A DNA stretch of 64,000 nucleotides from Massilia sp. IC2-278 (GCF_020708045.1 NZ_JAJFES010000001.1:496001-560000); one strand, 5' to 3'; shown: positions 35,248 to 44,421, numbered from the stretch's first letter. Program-made: numbers and translations. The notes: generated from the sequence alone by a model not told the origin.

Positions 35248-35685
35248 TCAGAGTCCTCCGCGGCGTGCGTCGAGCAGCTGGCGCACGGTTTGCATGGCCA
35301 GCATGCCGCCGCCCAGCATCAGGGCCAGCGGCGTGCGGCCCCCGAAGATGATGTTGGTGTTCGGCAGGTGCACCCATTCGTCGGCGAGTTTGTCACCGTA
35401 CAAGATGTGCAGGGCCTTGTAGATACCTAATAGATAAGAGATGCGCGTGATGCGGTCGGCATCGAGCACGCGCTCGGGGTTCTTCTTCCAGTCGTAGAAA
35501 CTGGACGCGGACAGGCCGCCGAGCAGCTCGCGCGCATCTTCGTCGCGCAGCTGCCAGGCGGCGGCCAGTTTGAAAAAGCCCTTCAGGGCCGATGCCGACA
35601 GGCGCTCGCGTTCGGCGCGCGAACTGAGGTCGACCAGCACGGTGGGCTCGAAGCGGCTCTTCGGGTAAGCATAGGCGAGGTTCAT
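35248..35685 (-). CDS. Xre/MbcA/ParS-type antitoxin
   Basis: A 145-residue protein from ATG 35685 after CGGAGG. The N-terminal half is an Xre-like helix-turn-helix (LSASALKGFFKLAAAWQL, ARELLGGLSASSFYDWKKNP). The C-terminal half is the DUF2384-type toxin-binding domain (RITRISYLLGIYKALHILYG, WVHLPNTNIIFGGRTPLALM). Such antitoxins neutralise RES toxins and repress their own operon. A perfect palindrome at 35702-35717 just upstream is the probable operator. Confidence 0.88.
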   Translation of the reverse strand: MNLAYAYPKSRFEPTVLVDLSSRAERERLSASALKGFFKLAAAWQLRDEDARELLGGLSASSFYDWKKNPERVLDADRITRISYLLGIYKALHILYGDKLADEWVHLPNTNIIFGGRTPLALMLGGGMLAMQTVRQLLDARRGGL

Positions 35686-35701
35686 AGTTTCCTCCGGTTT
35701 T

Positions 35702-35717
35702 GGAGTACTTATACTCC
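35702..35717. promoter_or_regulatory. palindromic operator of the toxin-antitoxin operon
   Basis: GGAGTA-CTTA-TACTCC is a perfect six-base inverted repeat 17 bases upstream of the antitoxin start. Its place over the likely promoter suits autorepression by the antitoxin. Confidence 0.65.
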
Positions 35718-35807
35718 TATTTCGGAGGCATTGCAACTGCTGGTTGTCAAGCCGGATAGACCGTGACAGAATTGCCGGCGACTTGTCAAAAGGAAAAGGA
35801 TATTTCC

Positions 35808-36284
35808 ATGCATTGGCGATCGAAGGGGATGGCGAAGTGGCTACCATGCGCGCTGGCAGGCGTGCTGGCGGCGGTCGTGCTGGCGGCCTGCATGGCGCGT
35901 GGCGCGCGCGACACGCAGGCAGAACTGCAGCAGCAAGTGATGGAGACGGAACGTGCGTTCGCCGCGACCATGAAGGCGCGCGACTTCGAGGCGTTCGGCG
36001 GCTTCCTGTCGAAGGAGGCGGTGTTCATGGGGCCGGGTGGAGCGAAGCGCGGGCGCGATGCGGTAACGCAGGCCTGGCGCGGGTATTTCGACGGGCCGAA
36101 TGCGCCGTTCGCCTGGGCGCCGGACGAAGTCCAGGTGCTCGATTCCGGCACGCTGGCCTACAGCAGCGGACCGGTGCTCGATGCCTCGGGCAAGCAGATC
36201 GGGCGCTTCAATTCGGTGTGGCGGCTGGAAGGGCCGGGGACGTGGAAGGTCGTGTTTGATCGTGGGTGCGATTGCGGGCGGTGA
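35808..36284 (+). CDS. DUF4440/SnoaL-like lipoprotein
   Basis: A 158-residue protein starting at ATG 35808 after AAAAGGA. It has a lipoprotein signal peptide with hydrophobic core CALAGVLAAVVLAA and lipobox LAAC (cysteine about 28). The mature domain is an NTF2/SnoaL-like fold of the DUF4440 group: VMETERAFAATMKARDFEAFGGFL, AVFMGPGGAKRGRDAVTQAW, LAYSSGPVLD and a terminal VWRLEGPGTWKVVFDRG. Members are often ketosteroid-isomerase-like, but no substrate is known. The protein should sit in the envelope as a lipid-anchored domain. Confidence 0.8.
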   Translation: MHWRSKGMAKWLPCALAGVLAAVVLAACMARGARDTQAELQQQVMETERAFAATMKARDFEAFGGFLSKEAVFMGPGGAKRGRDAVTQAWRGYFDGPNAPFAWAPDEVQVLDSGTLAYSSGPVLDASGKQIGRFNSVWRLEGPGTWKVVFDRGCDCGR

Positions 36285-36304
36285 CGTAGGCTGGGTTTGC
36301 TGTT

Positions 36305-36448
36305 GTAGGGTGGGCACCTGTGCCCACGCGGTACGGCGGCTGATATGCTCTATGGCTTATTCGGGGCACGGTTTGCATGCGCATCGGTCGCCCGGCATCT
36401 GACGAGAACGCAGCGGTACAACCGCGTGGGCACAGGTGCCCACCCTAC
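36305..36448. repeat. paired REP-like palindromes, stem word GCAC/GTGC
   Basis: Copies at 36305-36334 (GTGGGCAC-CT-GTGCCCAC) and 36421-36448 (GTGGGCAC-AG-GTGCCCAC) in inverted orientation, between the convergent DUF4440 gene and recJ. Confidence 0.88.
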
Positions 36449-36464
36449 AAAACCAGGAAGCCGA

Positions 36465-38162
36465 TCACGCCGGCTCTGCGTGCTCCACCAGCAGCTGCAC
36501 CTTGGTCACGCCGTTGTACTCGTTGGCATCGAGCCGGAAGGCCACGCGCGCACGCTCGCCCAATCCGTCCGTGTGGCCGAACCAGATCGCGTCGTAACGC
36601 CGCCCGTTCTTCTCCAGCAGCAGCTTGAGATGCTTCTCCTTCAATATCCGCTGGCTCATCACGCGGAATTCGTCGCAGAACACCGGCGGCGCAAAGCCTT
36701 GTCCCCACACCTGGCCATCGCACAGCTCGATGAACTGGGTCGAGTAGAACTCGTCTTCCAGCGGCCCGTCGGTCTCGACCACGCGTTCCAGCTGGGCTTC
36801 GCTGAGCCAGGCGCGCCCGACCGCTTCGAAGGCTTCGCAGAAGGTGGTGAAATGCTCGGCCTTGATGGTCAGCCCGGCCGCCATCGCGTGGCCGCCGAAC
36901 TTGTCGATCAGGCCAGGCACGCGCTTCGACACCAGGTCGAGCGCGTCGCGCATGTGAAAGCCCGGGATCGAGCGGCCGGACCCCTTGATCAGGCCCACGC
37001 CGCCCGGTGCGAAGGTAATCGTCGGCCGGTAGAATTTTTCCTTCAAGCGCGAAGCGACGATCCCGATCACGCCCTGATGCCAGCCTTCGTCGAAGACGGC
37101 GATCGTGCTGCTGGCGGCGGGCTGGAAGTCGTCGAGGTGCAGCAGCGCCGTGTCCTGCATGTCGGCCTCGATCTCGCGCCGCTTCAGGTTGATTTCGTTG
37201 AGCTGCTGGGCAATCGCCCAGGCGCGGCCTTCGTCGTCGGTGGTCAGGCACTCGATGCCGAGCGCCATGTCTTCCAGGCGGCCGGCGGCATTCAGGCGCG
37301 GGCCGACGGCAAAGCCGAGGTCGAAGGGCGAGGCATTCCGTGCTTCGCGCCCGGCCACCCGGAACAGCGCAGCCACGCCAGCATGCATGCGCCCGGAGCG
37401 CATGCGCTTGATGCCCTGCGCGACCAGGATGCGGTTGTTGGCGTCGAGCTTCACGACGTCGGCCACCGTGCCCAGGGCCACCAGGTCGAGCAAATTGTCG
37501 AGCTTGGGCTGGGTTTGCGCATCGAACACGCCGCGGCGGCGCAGTTCGGCGCGCAGGGCCAGCAGCACGTAGAAGACCACGCCGACGCCGGCCAGGTTCT
37601 TGCTCGGGAAGCCGCACTCGGGCTGGTTCGGGTTGACGATCACGCGCGCCGGCGGCAGGGCGTCGCCCGGCAGGTGGTGGTCGGTGACCACGACCTCGAT
37701 GCCGCGCCGGTTCGCTTCCAGCACACCCTCGACGCTGGCGATGCCGTTGTCGACGGTGATGATGACGTCCGGGTTCTTTTCGCGCACCGCCAGTTCGACG
37801 ATCTCGGGCGTGAGGCCATAGCCGTGCACCACGCGGTCGGGCACGATGTAGTCGACCCGGGCGCCCATCGCGCGCAGGCCGCGCAGGGCCACGGCGCAGG
37901 CGGTGGCGCCGTCGCAGTCGTAGTCGGCGACGATGGTCATGTTCTTGTTTGCCGAAATCGCGTCGGCCAGGAACACGGCGGCGTTGTCGATATGCTTCAG
38001 GCCGCCGGGCGGGGCCAGCGCGGCCAGTTCGCTGGCCAGTTCGCGCACGTCCAGCAGGCCGCGCGCCGCGTAGACGCGCGCCAGCACAGGGTGCACGCCG
38101 CCCTGGCGCAGCAGCTCGGAGGTGCGGAAAGGACAGGGACGGACGGAGATACGGGTTTTCAC
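36465..38162 (-). CDS. recJ: single-stranded-DNA-specific exonuclease RecJ
   Basis: A 565-residue 5'-3' exonuclease used in RecF-pathway and mismatch repair. The DHH domain shows MTIVADYDCDGATACAVALRG, VIITVDNGIAS and VVTDHHLPGDALP (the DHH triad). The DHHA1 domain shows FDEGWHQGVIGIVASRLKE and IDKFGGHAMAAGLTI. Its ATG overlaps the stop of the RpfE-like gene by four bases. In many relatives recJ neighbours prfB and lysS; here they are about 9.5 kb apart. Confidence 0.96.
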   Translation of the reverse strand: MKTRISVRPCPFRTSELLRQGGVHPVLARVYAARGLLDVRELASELAALAPPGGLKHIDNAAVFLADAISANKNMTIVADYDCDGATACAVALRGLRAMGARVDYIVPDRVVHGYGLTPEIVELAVREKNPDVIITVDNGIASVEGVLEANRRGIEVVVTDHHLPGDALPPARVIVNPNQPECGFPSKNLAGVGVVFYVLLALRAELRRRGVFDAQTQPKLDNLLDLVALGTVADVVKLDANNRILVAQGIKRMRSGRMHAGVAALFRVAGREARNASPFDLGFAVGPRLNAAGRLEDMALGIECLTTDDEGRAWAIAQQLNEINLKRREIEADMQDTALLHLDDFQPAASSTIAVFDEGWHQGVIGIVASRLKEKFYRPTITFAPGGVGLIKGSGRSIPGFHMRDALDLVSKRVPGLIDKFGGHAMAAGLTIKAEHFTTFCEAFEAVGRAWLSEAQLERVVETDGPLEDEFYSTQFIELCDGQVWGQGFAPPVFCDEFRVMSQRILKEKHLKLLLEKNGRRYDAIWFGHTDGLGERARVAFRLDANEYNGVTKVQLLVEHAEPA

Positions 38163-39181
38163 AGCAGGGATTCCAGGGTATTGCGGCGCCAGAACTTGCG
38201 TTGCGCCATGGCGTTGGTGGTGGCTTCGAGCAGGGCGTCGCGGTGGCTCAGCACCAGTTTCACTTCGCGTATGCGCCCGTTCTTCAGGCTCTCCAGGATG
38301 GGGGCGAACAGCTGGGCTTCAAGCTGGGTCATGACGGCGACCCAGCCGCCCCAGTCGGCCGCGGCCGCGTAAGGGGCGGCGCTGCCGCAGACCAGCAGGG
38401 TGTCGCCATCGATGGAGGAAGCAAACTGCGCCAGGTTGGACGGAACCGTATCGGCCAGCCGGGACAGCCACGCGGCCGTGTCGGCGCTTGCCAGTTTGAC
38501 GCGTGCCGTCGATCCGGCGCCGCTGTCGGCTGCACCCCAAGGCCAGAAGGCGTTTACCACCGGCATGCGCCTCGCTTCGCGGGCGGCGTTCACCGGATGC
38601 GTGTGCCACAGGATCTGGATCTCGTTCTGCAGGCGGCGGAAGGCGGCGGCGCGCTCGCCCAGCGGCATCCAGTCGGTCAGGTCCATGCCGAGCGCCGCGT
38701 CGGGCGTGGCGGTGTCGAGGCCGGCCCAGTCGTCGGCGCGCAGGAACCAGGTCTGGGCGTCGCCGTAGAGCAGGGCGTGGCCGGCTTCTTCCACGTAGGG
38801 CCGGGCCGCATCGAACAGGGCGCGGCTGTCGTTCTCGGCCAGGCCCAGGTGGCGCGGGTCGCCCATCATCAGGTGGGTGCGTGCGATTTCGATATGCACC
38901 GGGTTGACGATGAACCAGGTGCCGCCATCGGGCGCCAGGCCATAGCCGCGCATGGCGGCGCCGGCAAAGGCGGGCTGGCCGGCTTGCTGCAGGCCGAGCG
39001 CGCGCGCGAGCCAGGTTTCATGAGGCAGGGCGCGTACGGACTCGTCGGCCGGCACGCGCCGCTGCGCACTTGTGCGCGACAGCAGGCTGGCCAGCGCGGG
39101 CGCCTGCAGGGCGCGCACCAGGTCGGGAGCGAATTCGGGGACGGGAAGGGCGGAGGGCAGGACAAGCGTAATCTGGGACAT
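38159..39181 (-). CDS. RpfE-like conserved protein
   Basis: A 340-residue cytoplasmic protein (ATG 39181) translationally coupled to recJ by an ATGA overlap. It matches a conserved family in Burkholderiales and Xanthomonadales that lies beside recJ and is known as RpfE-type after the Xanthomonas rpf cluster. Landmarks are ITLVLPSALPVPEFAPDLV at the N-terminus, YGLAPDGGTWFIVNPVHIEI (about 97-116), LQNEIQILWHTHPVNAAREA and VNAFWPWGAA. No catalytic motif is evident and the biochemical role is unknown. The association with recJ is by gene order only. Confidence 0.72.
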   Translation of the reverse strand: MSQITLVLPSALPVPEFAPDLVRALQAPALASLLSRTSAQRRVPADESVRALPHETWLARALGLQQAGQPAFAGAAMRGYGLAPDGGTWFIVNPVHIEIARTHLMMGDPRHLGLAENDSRALFDAARPYVEEAGHALLYGDAQTWFLRADDWAGLDTATPDAALGMDLTDWMPLGERAAAFRRLQNEIQILWHTHPVNAAREARRMPVVNAFWPWGAADSGAGSTARVKLASADTAAWLSRLADTVPSNLAQFASSIDGDTLLVCGSAAPYAAAADWGGWVAVMTQLEAQLFAPILESLKNGRIREVKLVLSHRDALLEATTNAMAQRKFWRRNTLESLL

Positions 39182-39263
39182 GCCGTGATTGTAGGCGAAA
39201 ACGGCTGCCTCCACGAGGCGCGGCGCCGGCCGGGAGCCGCCTACGCGGCAGGGGCGTGACGCA

Positions 39264-39306
39264 GTTACCACAGCGTTACCACAGCGTTACCACAGCGTTA
39301 CCACAG
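39264..39306 (+). repeat. four tandem 11-base repeats upstream of the lol genes
   Basis: The unit GTTACCACAGC occurs four times head to tail (last copy with one change) ending 70 bases before the first permease start. The 11-base period is about one helical turn, so the copies lie on one face of the DNA, as in binding-site arrays. Confidence 0.85.
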
Positions 39307-39376
39307 GCGTGCGCCCTGTCATGGATGAGCTTTGCGTGGCATACTGCGAGATCAGTTGTCAAACTCTACAAATTTC

Positions 39377-40648
39377 ATGAGCATCATCCAGAAACTGCCG
39401 TACGAATGGGCAGTCGGCCTGCGCTATACGCGCGCCGGCAAGCGCAGCGGGCGGAATCGCTTCATCTCCTTCATCTCGATGATCTCGGTGGCCGGCATCG
39501 CGCTCGGCGTGGCCGCCCTGATCGTGGTGCTGTCGGTGATGAACGGCTTCCAGAAGGAAGTAACCGACCGCATGCTGTCGGTGCTGGCCCACGTCGAGAT
39601 CTTCGACGTGCGCGGCGCCATGCCCGACTGGCGCGCGGTCGGGCGCGAGGCGGCGCGCAACCCGCAGGTGGCGGCCGCGGCGCCGTTCGTCGAAATCCAG
39701 GGCATGCTGCTGCGCGACGGCGTGATGAAGCCGGTGCTGGTGCGCGGCGTGCTCCCAGGCGAAGAAGCCAAGGTGTCGGACGTAGCGCGCGAGATGAAGC
39801 AGGGCAGCCTCGACACGCTCACGCCCGGCTCCATGAACATCGTCATCGGCCGGGCCCTCGCCGATGCCCTGCACGCGGGCGTGGGCGAGCGCGTCACCAT
39901 GCTGCTCGGGACGTCGGGCGCCACGGAGTCGGGCGCCCCGGCCGCGCCGCGCACCCAGACCTTCATCGTCTCCGGCATTTTTGAAGCCGGCCACTACGAA
40001 TTCGATTCCATGCTCGGCTTCGCCCATCTCGACGATGCAGCCGGGACCGTCGGTCTGGCCGGCCCGGTCGGGCTGCGCCTGCGCCTGCACGACCTGCACC
40101 TGGCGCCGCGCGTGGCGGCCGAACTGCGCCGGAGCATGGACCAGGACTACGTCATGCGCGACTGGTCGCAGGTGAACACCATCTGGTTCGCCGCCGTCGG
40201 CTCGCAAAAGCGCATGATGTTCATCATCCTGACCCTGATCATCGCCGTGGCCGCCTTCAACCTGGTCTCGACCCTGGTCATGACGGTCAAGGACAAGCAG
40301 GCCGACATCGCCATCCTGCGCACCCTGGGCGCCTCGCCGCGCTCGATCATGAAGATCTTCATCGTGCAGGGCACGCTGGTGGGCGTGCTGGGCGGCCTGC
40401 TCGGCGTGACGCTGGGCGTGGCGGTGGCGCTGAACGTCGACGTGATCGTGCCGGCCATCGAGCGCGTGCTCGGCATCCAGTTCATCTCGAAAGAGATCTA
40501 CCTGATCAGCGAGATTCCGTCCGACCTGCAGTGGTCCGACGTCGGCAGCATCGGCGGCGTGGCCGTGCTGCTCGCCTTTTTCGCCACCCTGTACCCGAGC
40601 TGGGCGGCGGCGCGCGTGAAGCCGGCCGAAGCCCTGCGCTACGAATGA
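39377..40648 (+). CDS. lipoprotein-releasing ABC transporter permease, LolC/E type (copy 1)
   Basis: A 423-residue inner membrane permease of the LolCDE system, which extracts lipoproteins for transfer to LolA. The N-terminus ([13 protein letters not shown]) and the first helix with [24 protein letters not shown] are diagnostic. A periplasmic domain spans about residues 50-260 and three C-terminal helices follow ([56 protein letters not shown]). The ending KPAEALRYE is a family hallmark. It is so similar to the next gene that LolC versus LolE cannot be assigned. It heads the lol-tatD operon. Confidence 0.92.
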   Translation: MSIIQKLPYEWAVGLRYTRAGKRSGRNRFISFISMISVAGIALGVAALIVVLSVMNGFQKEVTDRMLSVLAHVEIFDVRGAMPDWRAVGREAARNPQVAAAAPFVEIQGMLLRDGVMKPVLVRGVLPGEEAKVSDVAREMKQGSLDTLTPGSMNIVIGRALADALHAGVGERVTMLLGTSGATESGAPAAPRTQTFIVSGIFEAGHYEFDSMLGFAHLDDAAGTVGLAGPVGLRLRLHDLHLAPRVAAELRRSMDQDYVMRDWSQVNTIWFAAVGSQKRMMFIILTLIIAVAAFNLVSTLVMTVKDKQADIAILRTLGASPRSIMKIFIVQGTLVGVLGGLLGVTLGVAVALNVDVIVPAIERVLGIQFISKEIYLISEIPSDLQWSDVGSIGGVAVLLAFFATLYPSWAAARVKPAEALRYE

Positions 40649-40669
40649 TCCTGTTACCTTGAACTATTC

Positions 40670-41938
40670 ATGAGTCTTTTACATAAACTGCCGTTCGAAT
40701 GGCTGGTCGGCCTGCGCTACACGCGCGCCGGGAAGGGCACGGCCCACAGCGGCTTCCTGTCCTTTATTTCGCTGATCTCGGTGGCCGGCATCGCGCTCGG
40801 CGTGGCGGCCCTGATCATCGTGCTGTCGGTGATGAACGGCTTCCAGAAGCAGGTGACCGACCGCATGCTGTCGGTGCTGGCCCACATCGAGGTTTTCGAT
40901 CCGCGCGGCGACATGCCGCAATGGCGCGAAGCAGCCCAACAGGCCCTGAAGAACCCGGCAGTGCGCGCCGCCGCGCCCTTCGTCGAATCCCAGGGCCTGC
41001 TGCAGCAGCGCGAGGGCGCGATGCGCCCGGCGACGATTCGCGGCGTGCTGCCGGAAGCGGAACGCACCATCTCGGATGTGGCCAACACGGTGGTGCAGGG
41101 CAGCTTCGAGTCGCTCAAACCCGGCAGCTTCAACATCGTGCTCGGCTACGCGCTGGCGTCGTCGCTGAACCTGCAGATCGGCGACAAGGTGACCATGCTG
41201 CTGGCGCAGGCCCAGACCACGCCGGCCGGCATGCTGCCGCGCATGCGCAGCTTCACCGTGTCGGGCCTGTTCCGCTCCGGGCATGCCGAATTCGACGCCG
41301 GCATGGCTTTCGTCAGCCTGGGCGACGCCGAAAAGATGGAGCGCCTGTCGGCGCCGGCCGGCCTGCGCCTGCGCATCGCCGACATGCATCAGGCGCCGCA
41401 GGTGGCGGCCGAGCTGGAAAAATCGATGCCGGGTAATCTCGAGATGCGCGACTGGTCGAAGCTGAACGCGGTGTGGTTCGGCGCCGTACAGACCGAAAAG
41501 AAGATGATGTTCATCATCCTCACCCTGATCATCACGGTGGCCGCCTTTAACCTGGTCTCGACCTTGGTGATGACGGTGACCGACAAGCAGGCCGACATCG
41601 CCATCCTGCGCACCCTGGGCGCCTCGCCAGCCTCCATCATGAAGATCTTCATGATCCAGGGCGCGCTGGTCGGCATCCTCGGCGCCGTGGTCGGCGTGGT
41701 GGGCGGCGTGCTCGTCGCGCTGAACATCGACGTCATCGTTCCATTCATTGAACATTTGTTGGGAGTGCAGTTCTTGTCGAAGGATATCTACCAAAACAGC
41801 ACCGTGCCGTCGGACCTGCGCTGGCCGGACGTATTCAAGATCGGCGGCGTCGCCGTGCTGCTGGCCTTTGCGGCCACGGTCTACCCGAGCCGCTCGGCCT
41901 CGCGTGTGAAACCTGCGGAGGCGCTGCGTTATGAGTGA
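40670..41938 (+). CDS. lipoprotein-releasing ABC transporter permease, LolC/E type (copy 2)
   Basis: A 422-residue paralogue of copy 1, 21 bases downstream. It has the same topology: N-terminal helix with [19 protein letters not shown], periplasmic domain with [20 protein letters not shown], and three C-terminal helices ending KPAEALRYE. Identity to copy 1 is high throughout, highest in the membrane and cytoplasmic parts and lowest in the periplasmic domain that contacts lipoproteins and LolA. It may pair with copy 1 as a heterodimer on LolD. The stop overlaps the lolD start by eight bases. Confidence 0.92.
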   Translation: MSLLHKLPFEWLVGLRYTRAGKGTAHSGFLSFISLISVAGIALGVAALIIVLSVMNGFQKQVTDRMLSVLAHIEVFDPRGDMPQWREAAQQALKNPAVRAAAPFVESQGLLQQREGAMRPATIRGVLPEAERTISDVANTVVQGSFESLKPGSFNIVLGYALASSLNLQIGDKVTMLLAQAQTTPAGMLPRMRSFTVSGLFRSGHAEFDAGMAFVSLGDAEKMERLSAPAGLRLRIADMHQAPQVAAELEKSMPGNLEMRDWSKLNAVWFGAVQTEKKMMFIILTLIITVAAFNLVSTLVMTVTDKQADIAILRTLGASPASIMKIFMIQGALVGILGAVVGVVGGVLVALNIDVIVPFIEHLLGVQFLSKDIYQNSTVPSDLRWPDVFKIGGVAVLLAFAATVYPSRSASRVKPAEALRYE

Positions 41939-42641
41939 CATGAGGAATAACACCGCCAATACGCCGGTGCTGGCCTGCCGCGGCCTCGGCAAGACCTTCA
42001 AGCAGGGCGACTACCAGGTGCAGGTGCTCGACAAGATCGACTTCGCTATTCAACGCGGCGAGCGCGTGGCCATCGTCGGCGCTTCGGGTTCGGGCAAGTC
42101 GACCCTGCTGCACCTGCTCGGCGGCCTCGATACGCCGAGCACCGGCTCGGTGACCCTGCTGGGCGAGGATTTCGCCACCCTGTCCGAAACCCGGCGCGGC
42201 GAGCTGCGCAACTCTTCGCTCGGTTTCGTCTACCAGTTCCACCACCTGCTGCCGGAATTCTCGGCGCTCGACAACGTCGTGATGCCGCTGATGATCCGCC
42301 GCGAAAAGCGTGCGACGGCCGAGCAGAAGGCGCAGGCCATCCTCGAGCGCGTGGGACTCGGCAAGCGCGTGATCCACCGCCCCGGCGAACTGTCGGGCGG
42401 CGAACGCCAGCGCGTGGCCCTGGCGCGCGCCCTGGTCACGGAACCGGCGTGCGTGCTGGCCGACGAGCCGACCGGTAACCTGGATCACGCGACGGCGATG
42501 GCGATTTTCGATCTGATGCTGGAACTCTCGCGCACCCTCGGCACCTCGTTCGTCATCGTCACCCACGACATGGAACTGGCGCGCCGCTGCGACCGCGCAC
42601 TGCGCATGACCGAGCACGGGTTGCAGCCGCTGGAGGGGTAG
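41931..42641 (+). CDS. lolD: lipoprotein-releasing system ATP-binding protein LolD
   Basis: A 236-residue ABC ATPase. Walker A is [17 protein letters not shown], the Q-loop [21 protein letters not shown] is the LolD-type version, the signature is [18 protein letters not shown], Walker B is [11 protein letters not shown], and the H-loop is [11 protein letters not shown]. It powers lipoprotein release by the two permeases just upstream, whose second gene it overlaps by eight bases. tatD follows at four bases. Confidence 0.95.
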   Translation: MSDMRNNTANTPVLACRGLGKTFKQGDYQVQVLDKIDFAIQRGERVAIVGASGSGKSTLLHLLGGLDTPSTGSVTLLGEDFATLSETRRGELRNSSLGFVYQFHHLLPEFSALDNVVMPLMIRREKRATAEQKAQAILERVGLGKRVIHRPGELSGGERQRVALARALVTEPACVLADEPTGNLDHATAMAIFDLMLELSRTLGTSFVIVTHDMELARRCDRALRMTEHGLQPLEG

Positions 42642-42645
42642 CGCC

Positions 42646-43449
42646 ATGTGGATCGACACCCACTGCCACCTGGACGCCCACGAATTCGGCGCAGGATCGC
42701 TGGACGTCGCGCGGCGCGCGGGCGACGCCGGGGTGTCGATGATCGTGATCCCGGCGGTCGAGCGCGGCAACTTCGAGGCGGTCGCGCAGCTCGCGGCGCA
42801 CGCACCGAACGCCAGCTATGCGCTGGGCATCCATCCGATCTACGTGCCGCAGGCGTCCGACGACGATCTGCTGGTGCTGCGCGCCGCTGTCGAACGCGCG
42901 ATGGGCGACCCGCGTTTCGTGGCCATCGGCGAGATCGGCCTCGACTTCTTCATTCCCATGCTGTGCGAGCCGGCCATGCGCGAGAAGCAGGAGCGGTTCT
43001 TGCGCGAGCAGCTGCGCATCGCGCGCGATTTCGATTTGCCGGTGCTGACCCATGTGCGCCGCTCCCAGGACCAGGTGCTGAAACACCTGCGCCAGGTGCG
43101 GCCGGCGGGCGGCATCGCGCATGCCTTCAACGGCTCCTTCCAGCAGGCCGAGACCTACATCAAGCTGGGCTTTCACTTGGGTTTCGGCGGCGCCATGACG
43201 TTTACGCGCGCGCTGCAAATCCGGCGCCTGGCGAGCGAGCTGCCGCTGGAGGCGCTGGTGCTGGAGACCGATGCGCCCGACATTTCGCCGAGCTGGATCC
43301 ATCCCGGACGAAATAGTCCGGAACAGCTGCCGGCCATCGGCGCGGCGCTGGCGCAGCTGCGCGGCATGGACGAAGCCGCGCTGCGCGAATGCACATGGAA
43401 TAACTCGCTGGCGGCGATACCGCGTTTGCAGGCGCTGCTGGCTTCTTGA
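42646..43449 (+). CDS. tatD: TatD-family metal-dependent hydrolase (deoxyribonuclease)
   Basis: A 267-residue TIM-barrel hydrolase. The first strand carries the metal motif WIDTHCHLDAHEF. AIGEIGLDFF supplies the conserved Glu, PVLTHVRRSQDQ and GIAHAFNGSFQQAE the central histidines, and LVLETDAPDISPSW the final Asp. Family members degrade DNA 3'-5' or remove D-aminoacyl groups. Four bases separate it from lolD, so it ends the lol operon; the lolD-tatD order is typical for this group of bacteria. Confidence 0.9.
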   Translation: MWIDTHCHLDAHEFGAGSLDVARRAGDAGVSMIVIPAVERGNFEAVAQLAAHAPNASYALGIHPIYVPQASDDDLLVLRAAVERAMGDPRFVAIGEIGLDFFIPMLCEPAMREKQERFLREQLRIARDFDLPVLTHVRRSQDQVLKHLRQVRPAGGIAHAFNGSFQQAETYIKLGFHLGFGGAMTFTRALQIRRLASELPLEALVLETDAPDISPSWIHPGRNSPEQLPAIGAALAQLRGMDEAALRECTWNNSLAAIPRLQALLAS

Positions 43450-43470
43450 ACCTTGATACGGGAAGGCGGA

Positions 43471-44421
43471 ATGATCGAGCGGCTGCTGTGGGTTGGCGTC
43501 TTCCTGGTGCTGTTCCTTTCCTTGCCCGCATCCGCCCGGGCCGGCGATGTGGAGATTGTCCTCGACACCCCGACCGGCAAGCTAGCCGGCAGCCTGCGCC
43601 TGCCCGCGGCAAAAGGGCCGGTGCCGGTCTCCCTGATCATCGCCGGCTCCGGTCCCACCGACCGCGACGGCAATTCCGCCATGCTCCCGGGCCGCAACGA
43701 CAGCCTCCGCATGCTGGCCGAGGCCCTGGCGGAGCAGGGCGTTGCCTCGGTCCGCTACGACAAGCGCGGCATCGGCGCCAGCGCCGCGGCCATGCAGAGC
43801 GAATCGGCACTGCGCTTCGAGACCTATATCGACGATGCCGCGGCCTGGATCGCACGCCTGAAGGCCGACCCGAGCTTTGCCAGGGTGGCCGTGATCGGGC
43901 ACAGCGAAGGGTCGCTGATCGGCATGGTCGCCGCGAAGCAGACCGGGGCCGCCGCCTTTGTCTCGATCGCGGGGCCCGGTGCGCCGCTGCAGGCGGTGCT
44001 GCGGCGCCAGCTGGCGGCCCAGCTGCCACCCGCGCTGATCGGGGAGAACGAGCGCATCCTCGGCAAGCTCGAACAGGGCGAACTGGCCGGCGAGGTGCCG
44101 CCAATGCTGGCCGCGCTGTATCGCCCCAGCGTGCAGCCCTACCTGGTGTCGCAGTTCCGCTACCTGCCGGCCGAGCGCATCGCCGCGCTGGCGCTGCCGG
44201 TGCTGATCGTCCAGGGCACGACCGACATCCAGGTGAACGTGGACGACGCGCGGGCGCTGAAGGCCGCCTGTCCGCAGGCACGGCTCGAGATCGTGGAAGG
44301 CATGAACCACGTGCTGAAACTGGTGCCGCCCGGTCCCGCGCAACTGCCATCCTACGGCGACCCGGCGCTGCCACTGGCGCCCGCGCTGGTGGCCGCCGTC
44401 ACGGGCTTCCTTACCCGCTGA
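43471..44421 (+). CDS. secreted alpha/beta hydrolase
   Basis: A 316-residue exported hydrolase. ATG 43471 follows GGAAGGCGG, and residues 1-24 are a signal peptide (VGVFLVLFLSLPASARA). The fold starts VSLIIAGSGPTDRDGN, an oxyanion-type motif of the YqiA/dienelactone-like group. The nucleophile elbow is VIGHSEGSLIG, the acid lies near VLIVQGTTDIQV, and a late histidine is in EGMNHVLKLVP. The signal peptide puts it in the periplasm. The substrate is unknown. It follows tatD closely and may be the last native gene before the type VI island. Confidence 0.85.
   Translation: MIERLLWVGVFLVLFLSLPASARAGDVEIVLDTPTGKLAGSLRLPAAKGPVPVSLIIAGSGPTDRDGNSAMLPGRNDSLRMLAEALAEQGVASVRYDKRGIGASAAAMQSESALRFETYIDDAAAWIARLKADPSFARVAVIGHSEGSLIGMVAAKQTGAAAFVSIAGPGAPLQAVLRRQLAAQLPPALIGENERILGKLEQGELAGEVPPMLAALYRPSVQPYLVSQFRYLPAERIAALALPVLIVQGTTDIQVNVDDARALKAACPQARLEIVEGMNHVLKLVPPGPAQLPSYGDPALPLAPALVAAVTGFLTR

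Noticed and set aside
27000-36450. Whole accessory block as a prophage or integrative element
   Set aside because: No integrase, transposase, phage structural gene, tRNA target or flanking direct repeat is visible.
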